Part shown: piece by piece, positions 24,570 through 34,863 of the stretch | Position numbering within the stretch: position 1 is the first letter of the stretch | Layout of the letters: each line of letters starts with the position of its first letter | Assembly: GCA_030549495.1 (NCBI GenBank) | Contig: JAUIRK010001037.1 | Span: forward strand, 62,001 to 126,000 | Direction: 5' to 3' | Origin: Nectonema munidae | Taxonomy: Eukaryota > Nematomorpha > Nectonematoida > Nectonematidae | DNA length: 64,000 bases | The notes under the pieces: generated by a model | The model's database searches: none | What the model was told of the DNA's origin: nothing | Seen by the model: the letters and a program-made list of their open reading frames with translations, nothing else | Made by a program: the position numbers and the translations under genes

Positions 24570-26075
24570 TTTCAGCTAAATCTGGAGATCTGAGTCAACC
24601 AAAAGCAGCAGATACATATAAGATTCCCAGAAGTACCATTAAAAACAAACTTGCTTCTTAATACAGCAAACCAGAGGGTCGCCACTAGTTCTCTCTTTTG
24701 ATAAAGAAAACTGATACTGAATGATGTGCAGCTTCTTTCTGACTATGGTTACAACTAACTTTCATCTAACATAAAACGAGCATAAGGGGCAGTTGATGAA
24801 AATACCATTCATATCTTTTCGACCATCTCAAAATAGAATTAGAAGGAATTCCTCCATCTTATATATTTATCTTTGATGAAACGTGTGTTGTAGATGATGC
24901 TGCTCGATTGCAATGCATCATGAAGAGAGGAACTCGTTACCATGAACGCATTGTGAATCACACCAAGACATGTGTATCAATCATGTTTTGTGGAAATGCT
25001 GAAGGTGAAGCCCCCCTTCCCCATATTGTGATTACAAATCAACATCAGTAATAATGGACTCGTGGGTAAAGGGTGGACCACCAGGTACAAAATTCAATCG
25101 TTCAAAAACAGGATGGTCTGATTAAGGAATCTTTGAATGTTTCTTCAATGACACTTTGCTACCACGGATGAAAAGACAAGGTGGTGTCCATGCGATGATT
25201 GGTGATAATTTGTCTTCGCATATCAGCGAAAGTGTCATTAGAAAATGTGAGAGATACAATATTAAACTCATATGCCTTCCACCAAACTCGGTGCACATTA
25301 CACAACCACTAGATGTGGCTTACTTCAAACCACTGAAGGTTGCTTTGGGCAAAATTCTGAACGATTTCCGTTAGACAAAAGTTAGACGAAAAGAGTCAAG
25401 TATACCGAAGGATATCTTTCCTACATCATTGAGCAAACTTATTAAAGCCTTAGAAAGAGATAAAGGAAAGGAAAACCTCATTTCAGGTTTCCAAAAATGT
25501 GGCATTGTTCCTTTAGATGTCACCGAATTGTTGGGCAGCCTCTCAAGTGGCAAATCATCCACAATAAATGATGATGTCAGCGTAGTGGATAACGCCTTAA
25601 TCTAAATCTTAACAGATCTGCGTGCTGAAGGGCCAAAACGAGCAAGGAAGTTAAAGAGAATTCAAGTAACTCCTGGTAAGAGTGTGAGTATAGAAGACCT
25701 AGATGAGGAAGATGCATCAGCTGTTCCATCTTTAATTAAAAAAATCATAAAAGAAAAAAACATGATTCCTTCAGATTCTAAAAGTGGTGAACCAGATGAC
25801 GTGTTGTTTGACTTTGAAGATGAAGAGAATAAAGAAGTAGATTTTTTGGAGGATGAAGTGGTTGGTAGACAGAAAATTCAACCTGGCTGCTGAGTGAATT
25901 CGATTCCACGCTCCTAAAACTTCCATATGGAGATGAATGGGTGAAAAAATACTTCGAGAAACAATATGGCATATTGTCGCTCAAAGAAGGCGATCTTGAC
26001 TCCCGAGATGCAAAAGAAATTGTCGCAGTAACCAGTAGCCCTGACAAGCAGAATCGGTTCACATTTAGTGTTTGA
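24570..26075 (+). mobile_element. pogo-like transposon, transposase relic
   Basis: Tc1/mariner-superfamily pogo transposase with DDD-type catalysis. N-terminal psq-type helix-turn-helix (GDLSQPKAADTYKIPRSTIK, about 24592-24650), first aspartate block IPPSYIFIFDETCVVDDAAR (about 24855-24910), then MKRGTRYHERIVNHTKTCVS and IMFCGNAEGEAPLP (about 24920-25020), second aspartate in MIGDNLSSHISESVIRKCER (25198 region), third in LPPNSVHITQPLDVAYFKPL. The C-terminal region is open for long stretches, with acidic runs (FDFEDEENKEVDFLEDEVVG), and ends FTFSV at 26075. About six stops or frameshifts. The insertion lies in a thioesterase intron, antisense to the host gene. Confidence 0.85.
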
Positions 26076-26677
26076 AATAATTATATTTTTGCATTTTTCC
26101 AAACTATATTTTTGAAATAAACTATATTTTTGTATTTATTTTGTAAATGATTTTTAAAAAACTTCTGTAATGGGCCAATTTATCTCCAGTTCAGTATACT
26201 TTACTCAGTTGTGTCTTATTATGCTGTTTTATGTAATATTGTGTGGGTGGGCTAAAGAAACTTGGGAAATAGAAAATAAAGTAATTATTTCTTTAGTTGA
26301 ACTTGATGAGCTAACGTTCAACACCCTACTTACTTCTAGTTTGCTTTAATACCAACATGGAGATCCTTAAAAATGCATTATTTCCATTCTTTTTCAAAAA
26401 CACAATGGAGTTTTACACCACTGTCTCCGCATTGTTATTATACCAAATCATACATGGAACAAACTTTATTTTAAAATAGTAACTAATTAATCTTGATGTA
26501 TGGCAGTAATATGTAATTGATTATATTGAATATAAATATGTCAAGTTGTCACACGTCTTCATACTTTTGACGTTTCGGAAAAAAGCGACTAAAAATTATT
26601 AGGGTTGTTTCCCGTGTCAATCGTCTTGAGTTTTATATATAAAATAAAATAAAATATGTATAAAGAAAGGTTGTTAC
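26076..26677. other. Intronic DNA, no gene recognised
   Basis: Between the pogo relic and the thioesterase exon at 26678. Nothing supportable. Confidence 0.4.
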
Positions 26678-26743
26678 GCTGTGGGTAGGACGAATTTGAT
26701 GTGAGGAGCTTTAATTTCTTCCATGCAAGAAGCCCATCCCTTG
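26678..26743 (-). CDS. Acyl-protein thioesterase, exon after HGxGDTG
   Basis: 66-bp exon: one base completing a Gly codon, 21 codons KGWASCMEEIKAPHIKFVLP then T, and two bases of an Ala codon. APT1/APT2 have HGWA, a short helix, then HIKY/F and a proline-rich strand at this point. Acceptor TCGTTTTAG, donor GC/GTAACA. The family's usual His before GWA is Lys here. GC content is far above the flanks. Junctions with 27717-27748 and 24171-24212 are both in phase. Confidence 0.82.
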
Positions 26744-27329
26744 CTAAAACGATAATGAAAATGAAACAACTTTCAAAAGTAATAATGAAGACTTATATTT
26801 TCATTAGGACATTTGAAATATTCCCATGCTAACTAGTCAAGATGAAGTAGAAGGAGTCAATAGACGGGGCACTAACACTAAGACATCTAAAGTAAAATTT
26901 ATTAATTGTTAACTCATTTAATCTCAGATAAAGTAGACGACATTAAGTGTTTGCCTCAAAATCAACAAATCGTCTACGTCATAGATACAGGCTAGGGCTT
27001 GTAAAAACTCAAAAAATTAAACTAGAGTTTTATCCGTAAAACTTAATGAGACTCAAGTCATCTTCAAAGTTTTACATATTTAGAACTTGACTTGGTACTA
27101 AAATTTTGTAAATACTACGTAAAAAAATAAAAACTGATATTTATCTTGGACATTCACGCAACAATTTATTAAATTATATAATAAATTGTGTAGATAATGT
27201 TAGAAAAGAAAGTTTTTATTAATATTTTTAATTTTGTCTCCAACTAATCATGAGGAAAATAGATAGTTTGTAATGTTTAGGAGACAACGAAAAAACCAAC
27301 TTTAGTTAGAAATAAGCCAGGATTTGAAG
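26744..27329. other. Intronic DNA, no gene recognised
   Basis: AT-rich, with nothing supportable except the approach to the LINE tail at 27330. Confidence 0.4.
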
Positions 27330-27655
27330 GTGCTCTCCATTTCTGAATCAATGCAAGCTGGTTGAAATGGAAAGAAGTAAAAACAATGATAGATGACAAA
27401 AGAATGCCCATGAAAGTGAAAGCGAAGATTTACAAAACAATCGTAAGACCAGTGATGACGTATGAATGTGAGAAAAAAAGACGAAAGGAAATTAGCAGCA
27501 ACTGAGAAGAAGATGCTTAGAAAAATTGTGGGAGTGACACTAAAAGACCAAAAGAGAAGTGAGAGAAAAGACAGGAGTTGGAATAAGTGTATTGGCAGTA
27601 GCGCAACGCAGCAAATTACACGCACGTCTTTTAAGGAAGGTGTATTGAATTAGAG
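27330..27655 (+). mobile_element. LINE reverse-transcriptase C-terminal fragment
   Basis: Frames read DDKRMPMKVKAKIYKTIVRP and VMTYE, then, after one frameshift with a small deletion, KKDERKLAATEKKMLRKIVG and VTLKDQKRSER. This is the RT thumb and post-RT region of a LINE whose proteins carry an RPV-x-TYG-x-E-x-W motif and an ML-R-x-x-G segment (RTE- or L2-like; clade not certain). The fragment is about 0.3 kb with no tail recognised. The purine-rich composition differs from its surroundings. Confidence 0.7.
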
Positions 27656-27716
27656 AAGAAATGAGTAAATGAGAATTGTATAGCAGCTACATTAATTTAC
27701 CAAGCAAAAAACTTAC

Positions 27717-27748
27717 CCAGTATCACCAATTCCGTGAAGAAAAATAAC
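27717..27748 (-). CDS. Acyl-protein thioesterase, HGxGD oxyanion exon
   Basis: 32-bp exon reading VIFLHGIGDTG, with the last Gly codon completed by the next exon at 26743. VIFLHGLGDTG is the strand and turn before the APT active site (oxyanion region). Consensus borders: acceptor GCCTTTTTAG, donor GG/GTAAGT. It starts in phase 0. The first exon, with the start codon, should lie at higher coordinates; I could not find it. A 32-bp exon is short, but motif, both splice sites and the following phase agree. Confidence 0.82.
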
Positions 27749-28254
27749 CTAAAAAGGCAAATCAAAATATCAGTTATAGTTAAGGGAGTTTTATGAAACA
27801 TTCAAAAGTTAGTTAGCGAAATAAAAATAATTCAAATAAAAATTGCTAGATACCAACCTTCGCGGAACGAAGTATAAACTTCCACACTTTAATTCTTGAA
27901 GGCATTTAAATCCACTTTAAAAAAGTCTCTGCCCTCATTACTCCTTTCGGTGCAATTGGAGCTTAAATCAATATTACCCTTATTCAAATATTACGTTTGC
28001 ATTAATCTTTCCACATCACCCTTTGTATTACGTGATAAAGGAACGTCGTCGTAGTTCCGAAACATATCGTTTTTGATAATAAAAATTCTTTGCTCCTTAT
28101 TGAACTATTTCAACTTATTTCTACTACTCATCGAACAACCTACTAATTTCATATCCTAAATTCTTTTTAAATTCAACATTTCAAGATTAACTATTCAATA
28201 ACTTCTTGAATTTATTTTTCTTCTAAAATGTTTTAAGATTACAAAAATTTTAAG
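27749..28254. other. No gene recognised
   Basis: AT-rich with stops in all frames. I looked for the first thioesterase exon here without success. Confidence 0.35.
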
Positions 28255-28515
28255 GGGTGGACAGATGAAACTGATTTAAATGAAAAACTAAAAAGTTATC
28301 AACATGAAAAAAGGCCTTTACTAATCAAATCCTTTAATAATGGAGAGTGTACTTCGCGTATTCATAGTAATAAGATTGTAACCAACACAGATGAACGAAA
28401 ACAGGCTATTTCCCTCAAATCAAATCCAAATAGAACGTGTGGTACATCAAAATGTTGCAAATTTTATACTGAATTTGAATATGAAATCCATTTTTTGATA
28501 AAAATTAGTTATTGA
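28255..28515 (+). pseudogene. Open coding-like fragment, possibly Penelope-like
   Basis: An uninterrupted frame of about 84 codons without an ATG: WTDETDLNEKLKSYQHEKRP, LLIKSFNNGECTSRIHSNKI, then RTCGTSKCCKFYTEF, ending at a TGA near 28515. The RP-LLI-SF-NG motif followed by a cysteine cluster is reminiscent of the region between RT and GIY-YIG in Penelope-like elements. I cannot confirm this by eye. The second half belongs to the repeat also found inverted at 62.15-62.46 kb. Confidence 0.3.
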
Positions 28516-28705
28516 ATATAAATTAAAACTATATTTCATATAAAGTTAAAATTACAAGACAACTTTTCATTGTAGTTATGAAACTTCAAAATGGGTTGTT
28601 TATATTCTATTCATAATTGAGGCCATGCAAAGCCAATCATTAGCAAAAAGATATGCGCGTACTATTAACTATTTTTAAGCGTTATTTTCCTCTTTTTAAG
28701 TCAAA
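28430..28705 (+). repeat. Interspersed repeat R2, copy 1
   Basis: Near-identical (by eye above 90 percent over long stretches) to the inverse complement of 62148-62455, for example ATGCAAAGCCAATCATTAGC and TTCATTGTAGTTATGAAACT. The copy at 62 kb has about 30 extra bases. It ends immediately upstream of the MULE coding region and could be its long terminal repeat; that is inference. Confidence 0.75.
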
Positions 28706-28861
28706 TATATAAAAGACTTTGCCTTTCTATATATCACTAGCTATCAAAATCATCAGTTGCTTTTTCCATTTTCAAAACCAGTTGCTTTTAACATTCATCA
28801 GTCTATCACTTCTCATAAAATCATTCACGTTTTGCTTATATTGAGTCAATTTGATTTCAAA

Positions 28862-30990
28862 ATGTTCTTACAGGGTTTTCAATACTACAAAAAGAAAGAA
28901 TTTATAACTACGATTCATTATCAATGCACTAGACCCTCATGTTCAGGTAAACAAAATTTAATTTTCTACAATTTTTTTTTAAATTCAATACCATTGTAAC
29001 CTAAAAACTTGATAATCGCAATAAATAAGTGTAAGGATTATTATTAATCAATTTGCACATATTTTATTCCATTATAGTAGAGGCGTAACAAGAGGGGGAA
29101 GAGCCCCTCCCTCCCAAATACCTTTTCTGCCCCCCCCCCCTTACTCACTTAAAAAATTTTTTTAATTTATTTATCAAATAATAAAATTTTTTGTAATCTA
29201 AAACAATCAAGATCATTTTAGTGTTAATTATACTCGTTAGTTAATTTCATCTAATCTAAATGACTACTTTACTCAAAAAATTATTGCCCCCTAATTTCTT
29301 GGTATGCCCCCCCCCCCAAGTTCTGTTTTCTCGCTACGCCACTGCTTTATAGCTTTATATAAAAAAAGTTATCTTTTAAAAACTATTAAAAGTTAGTTTT
29401 ATTTCAACCTATATGATGTCTTTTAATAGTACAATTTCTAATATCGTTATTTGCTTCTCGATTAATATGAATCAATTAAGTCTTGAACAGTAATTCAAAA
29501 ATGAATATTTTACTTTTTCGTGTAATCAGGTAAATGCCAGTCTTCATTTTTTTATTTTCAAAAAGCTAATAAATGTTTGAATTATATTTTCAAGCAATTA
29601 AAAATTGCTTTCTATTTTTATTAATTTTATAAGTATTTTATTTTATTTCAAATACTGAATAAAGGGAGAATTACATTCAAAAAAGATAGAATGGACACTC
29701 CGATTAAAGTTGTTCCTCATAATCATGAGGAAATGAATGAAAGAATAATCCAATTTGATGATAAAATAAAGGAAGAGGCAAAATGCTCTATGAAATCGAC
29801 AAGCAAAATTTATCAGTAAATCTTTTTTTTATATTTTGCCTTAATAACCATTTTCATTTTTAAGAGATAATTTATCTATTGTCAATGAAAACGATAGATT
29901 AACAATGGCATCTAAGCAAACTTTACTTAGAAAGATTCGATATAATAAAAAAAGGATTCCTCCACCCCATTCATTAGAATTTCCTATTCCTACTAAATAT
30001 TTATTAGCCAATGGAACACCGTTTTTACAATTAGATAAGTTTATGGCAACAGATAAAAGAATAATGGTATTCCATGGCAAAGTCTTGTCGCATTTAAGCC
30101 AAGTCTCCGACATTGAAGATCTTTATATTGATGGCACCTTTAAAAAAGCACCTACTCTGTTCCATCAAATGGTTACTATCCATGCCTTTCATAATAAAAT
30201 TCAGGTTCTATTGCATGTTATAAAAGAGAAGAAACCTGCACGTATTTATCTTTACACTCCTTTTTTATTTCAAACTTCATTTCTCTTTTTTTTATATCTT
30301 TTTTAGAGAATCTATGAAGCTTTAAAATTGGATATAGATGTAACCAAAATCAAGAGTATCTATCACAAGTGATTTTGAAACTGCAATTATTTCATCTAAT
30401 AAAAAAGTAAATTGATTTTTTTCAAATGATATTTCATGAAAGTACATACTTTAGGCATTCCAATGGCAAAATTTAGTGGTTGCTATTTCCACTTTTGTCA
30501 ACGTGTTTATAGAAAACTTACATCTCTTGGACATGCCAGCCTTTATTCAAACGGTGAATCTTTTGGAAAATGCATTAGATTCTTACTTGCTTTAGCTTTC
30601 CTTCATCCTTTTCAAGTAAAATTACTTTTATTCACTCGAAAAATAGTTCCTTTTTTAACTCTTTAGGTGAAAGTAGCATATAGAAAGCTGAAAAGATTAA
30701 TGTTTCAATTTGAAATTAATGATTTTTTTACGTACTTTGAATCAACTTGGTTCGAAAAAAATGACATAAACACATGGAACGTTTATAAGAGAAATGTTAG
30801 GACAAATAACCACTGTGAAGGTTTTCACAACAGGTAATTTTAGTAAAATTAAAAGTATTTAATCAATAATTTTTTATTTTAAGTTTGAAGTCTGGTCTTC
30901 TTTATGAGAAAACGAATGTTTGGGAAAGAAGAAAAGATGTTAAAAGATATATACACAGAATATGAAAATAATAAAAATTTGTATGTTTCT
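28862..30990 (+). mobile_element. MULE transposon gene with FLYWCH-like domain and short introns
   Basis: Mutator-like transposase split into exons. Exon 1 (from ATG 28862 to 28946) MFLQGFQYYKKKEFITTIHY, QCTRPSCSG; exon 2 (29665-29815) GRITFKKDRMDTPIKVVPHN, HEEM: together a FLYWCH-type C2H2 finger. Exon 3 (29865-30241) SIVNENDRLTMASKQTLLRK and the first Asp in DLYIDGTFKKAPTLF (30130). Next, ITSDFETAI (second Asp, about 30371) after one frameshift, GCYFHFCQRVYRKLTSLGH, then exon 30667-30833 with FFTYFESTW and RTNNHCEGFHN (Glu, about 30817), then 30884-30966. Introns 28947-29664, 29816-29864, 30616-30666 and 30834-30883 have GT-AG ends and keep phase; two others (near 30242 and 30410) are off by one base. 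Mostly preserved, but broken in the fourth exon. Confidence 0.8.
29078..29344. mobile_element. Non-autonomous hAT MITE in the MULE intron
   Basis: 267 bp. Ends TAGAGGCGTAACAAGAGGGG and, read inward from the right, CAGTGGCGTAGCGAGAAAAC. Flanked by 8-bp near-duplicates CATTATAG (29070-29077) and CTTTATAG (29345-29352). G- and C-runs lie next to both termini. It inflates intron 1 of the MULE gene. Confidence 0.7.
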
Positions 30991-31335
30991 TAGCAGGATT
31001 TCACATTATGTATCTAATCCACAAAACATTAATTTGGAACATATTGATGATTTATTTACATTAGATTTTTCTCTTTTAAACCAAAATAGGAATTTTAGTA
31101 TTGCTTCTATTTTAAACTAATTCATATTTCATTGATTATGAGTTTCATGATTTATAATATAATATTTGCTGTTATATTATTTAAATAAACATGCTTTATT
31201 TTTAATCTCTAATCAAAACTTTTTTAATGAGTTATTTTTTTTAAGCATAAGAATTTTATTTAGCAAAATAAACACTACAACAATAAGGAAAAAACATTTT
31301 TAACCCTATATATGGCAAGCTATTTTGAAATTTCT

Positions 31336-32474
31336 CAGTGCCGAGAGAGAGGGGGTGTTTTCAACCATCTTTTCTTCATTTTCTTTTTTTTTATTTAAAA
31401 CTGTGATATTTTTGTAAAATGAACATCAAAAAATTCTACATGCATGTCTAGTTTGCCTTCTAGAAATTGCTGGATTTCTTTTTATAGTATCCCTTGGAAA
31501 TTTTCCTTTGGAAAGCCACCTCAAGTTTGAGTGGAACAAGAGTTTTTCAAATTGAAAACAAAAAAGATTTGAAGCATTTGCTTTAATGACTTCATTGAAA
31601 AGATTTTTCAACTCATCGGGTATGGTTTTATGGCTCGGCGTAGTGGGTACCAATTACATCTAGAGATTTTTGCTTAGCCAGATTGCGACTTAATACCATG
31701 TGCTGTAAAAATAGTTATCACTTTACAAATGTTTCTCTTACTTTTCTATAGCTGAGTTTCGCAAAATAAAAAATTGTCTACCAATTTCTTGACTGTTCTG
31801 CTATGTTATGGGACTTTTTAACAACAGATTTTTTTTGAAACTTTTCAAACCATACTTAATATTTTGCAAACACATTCCTATGTTATTTATCAGACATGCA
31901 ATTTTGCAATCGTTCAGCCAATAGTTTTGTTTACCGAACTCCAGTGCTTCACTTGACAGGCATTAAAAAATGGATGCTAACACTTCACAACACAAAGGAC
32001 ACTTATGTTCCTCTTCCCCACCAGACTTTAATGCATTAAAACGAAATTTCAAGTGTGAGCCGTCATATTTTATTTTTTAGCCATTAAGAAAAATGCACAT
32101 TTACATATGAGATCTGAAAAGCAAAAACTGAAAAAATAGGACTCAATCCAAAGACTAACTTATTTATTTTTTTTAATGTGGTTTATTCGCAATTTTCGCA
32201 AATGACCCATAATGGGGTAATATTTTGAGAAAAACGATTCCCTCAGTGTCCCCTTCTTGATCTCCAAAGAACTTCTTCGAGGCACCGCGGACTCCTCTTC
32301 GAAAATCTTATAAAATCGGTGCAGTTGTGATGGAATTGAGAGCTTACGGTGCAAGTATAATGTCGGGTAATAATGGTGGTGTGTTCATTGGAGAAAAATT
32401 CTTTTATAAATTTTTAAATTATAAAAAAAAGTTCTCCCCCTCCCCCCTAATTTTAAGATGTGCGTGCGCCACTG
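31336..32474 (-). mobile_element. hAT transposon (ZBED5-like), copy B, internally shortened
   Basis: Homologous to copy A at 10.5-12.1 kb. Right edge ends GTGCGCCACTG (32474); inward this is CAGTGGCGCACGCACATCTT followed by a G-run. Left edge starts CAGTGCCGAGAGAGAGGGGG (31336). The minus-strand frame 31653-31426 reads TIPDELKNLFNEVIKANASN and LLFHSNLRWLSKGKF, the ZBED5 H-x-x-x-RWLS-G block. The C-terminal dimerisation part present in copy A is missing. The 8-bp flanks (AAATTTCT, CTTTTGCT) do not match, so the exact left edge is uncertain. Confidence 0.6.
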
Positions 32475-34863
32475 CTTTTGCTTCACCGATAATTTAGAAT
32501 GTTTTAATCTTTTTAATATCATTAAAAGAATTGTTTTTTAATTTGTTTTAAAAAAAATTAAGACTTTTTGTTGAGTTTCTCGCAATAATTTTAAAGACGT
32601 TCACGCCTGGCTTAAAATTTGAAAATAGTGTATCACACTAATCCAATTTACTTGCGTAGAGTCAAAAAGTGGAGTCAGAATTTTGAGAATATACGTTTGT
32701 ATTTAAAAATTTGCTTAAATAAAAAAATAATGCTTTATCTTGTTTTTCATTTTTATTGCAAAGATTTATAATAGATTTGTTTCATGAATACACTAAGCTA
32801 CTTTGAAAATTATTTCAATCTGTTCTTTGTGCAAGGGGTTATTAATTTATCAGCTAGTATTATAGATGAATTGTATTGTTATTTGTATAGTACGAAACCC
32901 TTCAATAAACAAACCCCTTTAAGCTAAAATTATAAATCTAGTACCTCAATAAGAATTTTATATATTGGTTATGTACCAAGCAATGATACAACAAATTTTC
33001 AAAACTTAAGAAAGATAATGACAACGCCGGAGCCAGAGTAGGAGCAAGACATTGACATATTTTTACTTCGGAGCCAGAGCCATAGTATTTTTCTGGCTCA
33101 AAAAAACTTGTTTGAAACTTTAATAAAATTAGCAGTTTTTATTAGTGTTTTTCTCAAAAGGAAATATTTTTAACTTTTATATTCAACTATATTTTCTTAT
33201 GAAACGTACATTTAGAAATCACTCTAAATCCCCCAATGAGTGATTTTTTCTAAACAAGCAAATTACTCTATGCCTCAATATTTACATTTTCAAGAAGGGA
33301 TGACTTTAAATTTGCCATAGATTTTCTTTGGGTCATTTTATCCTAATACCGTCAAAGCCTTAGATGGAATCAAGTGTTATGGAGTATAGATAACACAAAA
33401 TGTTTAAAATTTAAGAATAAACTGTAAAGTATTTTTAAATTATTAACATACAATCATTCGTGGCAAAGTTAACTCAAATAATTATTGCAATCAAGAATGC
33501 AATTGGCATTTTTAAATGGGCTACTTGTCATCGTTTTAGGGAAATATATGAAAAACACTTTACGAAAAGTAAGACAGATTAGCAACCTCATTTTCTTATA
33601 GACTTGCACAAATAGTACACATCCATGTCTATAAATTTACAAAATGAGCGTTATTAAAGTTAAGAACTTTTTACTTGAAAAATAAACAAAGGAAGGGGCA
33701 TCTTGGTAAATCATGCTTAGTAGATAAATCATGCATGGAAGAATAAAAGGGTTTCTTTACGTCTTCTATTTTCTCTTTATAGATAGAATACAATTTGTGC
33801 TTAAAGTAATGTAGAGTAGATATAAGATAGTTCAAGCTAGGCAGTAAATGCTTACAGTTGTCTTAATTCTAAAGACCAATTGCTTTAAATTTCAAAAGGA
33901 AAGAGTTATAAAAATATTAAATTTATTAATTAATATCTAGATTAAGAATTATTATATATATTACAGTTGCTGTATGATTAGAGGTAGCATTGATTGTATA
34001 CGTAGCCATTAAAGAGACTGTAATTTTTTGTACCGAAAACAAGAATATTTTCATGATAAATATATTTTTAAAAAAGTTTGTATAACAAATCAAAGAATCA
34101 CAATTCTTACTATTCAAGTTTGCTTACAAAAAAATGTTTTCATTTTGCATTTCTTGTCTAATATTCCAAGCTATCTTACCCATTAGTAAGTAAATAAGTT
34201 TATTATATAAAGTTTTCAGAAATAAAGTTGCAGAGGTAAAAGTAAATATATATATATATATTGGTTCACAAATTTCCTTTTGAATTTCTGATCCAACAGG
34301 AAGATGGTCTTTATTAGGTAGACATCGAGAAATTTGGAGCCTTGTAGAAAGTTGAAGGTATCATGAGAAAGAGAAGATTAAAAAAAGATACGTAAAAGAA
34401 AAGACAACAAATAATAAAAAATGACGTTAAAATGTATTTTACCTAAAGAAAAAAGAAGAATGATTAGAAAAAGAAAATATACATATACTAAATTTTTCTT
34501 TATCATCTGATTCTTTTTTCCTAATTTTTTTAATGGCTTCCGTAATTATATTTTTATCTGTGAGGCTAAAATAAGCCGCAGAAAAAAGGCCTGTCATTTT
34601 TTTAGGTGAGCAATCCAGTTTTCAATTTAAAAACACAAAAAAAATTATAAATCAGAAAAAAAATTTACCCCAGGACAGGAAATTACATTTATTCTATAAA
34701 TTATTAATTTCCTAAAACTCAAATATTTTCTTATATAATTTATCAGTATATTATTTTTAAAATCTTTTTCATATAACAAAAATTAAATTAATTTTTATAA
34801 ATACAAAAATTACGATTTGTCATATATAATTATTTTTTTTGATTTTTTTATTCAAAGTAAGTA
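32475..34863. other. About 2.4 kb without a recognised gene
   Basis: AT-rich. A short GGAGCCAGAG-rich patch (33024-33090) contains a repeated CGGAGCCAGAG word, and (AT)n lies at 34248-34261. No coding motif. Confidence 0.4.

Noticed and set aside
29841-30113. 90-codon minus-strand open frame
   Set aside because: Antisense shadow of MULE exon 3.
31328-32482. 8-bp duplication around hAT copy B
   Set aside because: AAATTTCT and CTTTTGCT do not match, so the left border or the integrity of the copy is doubtful.
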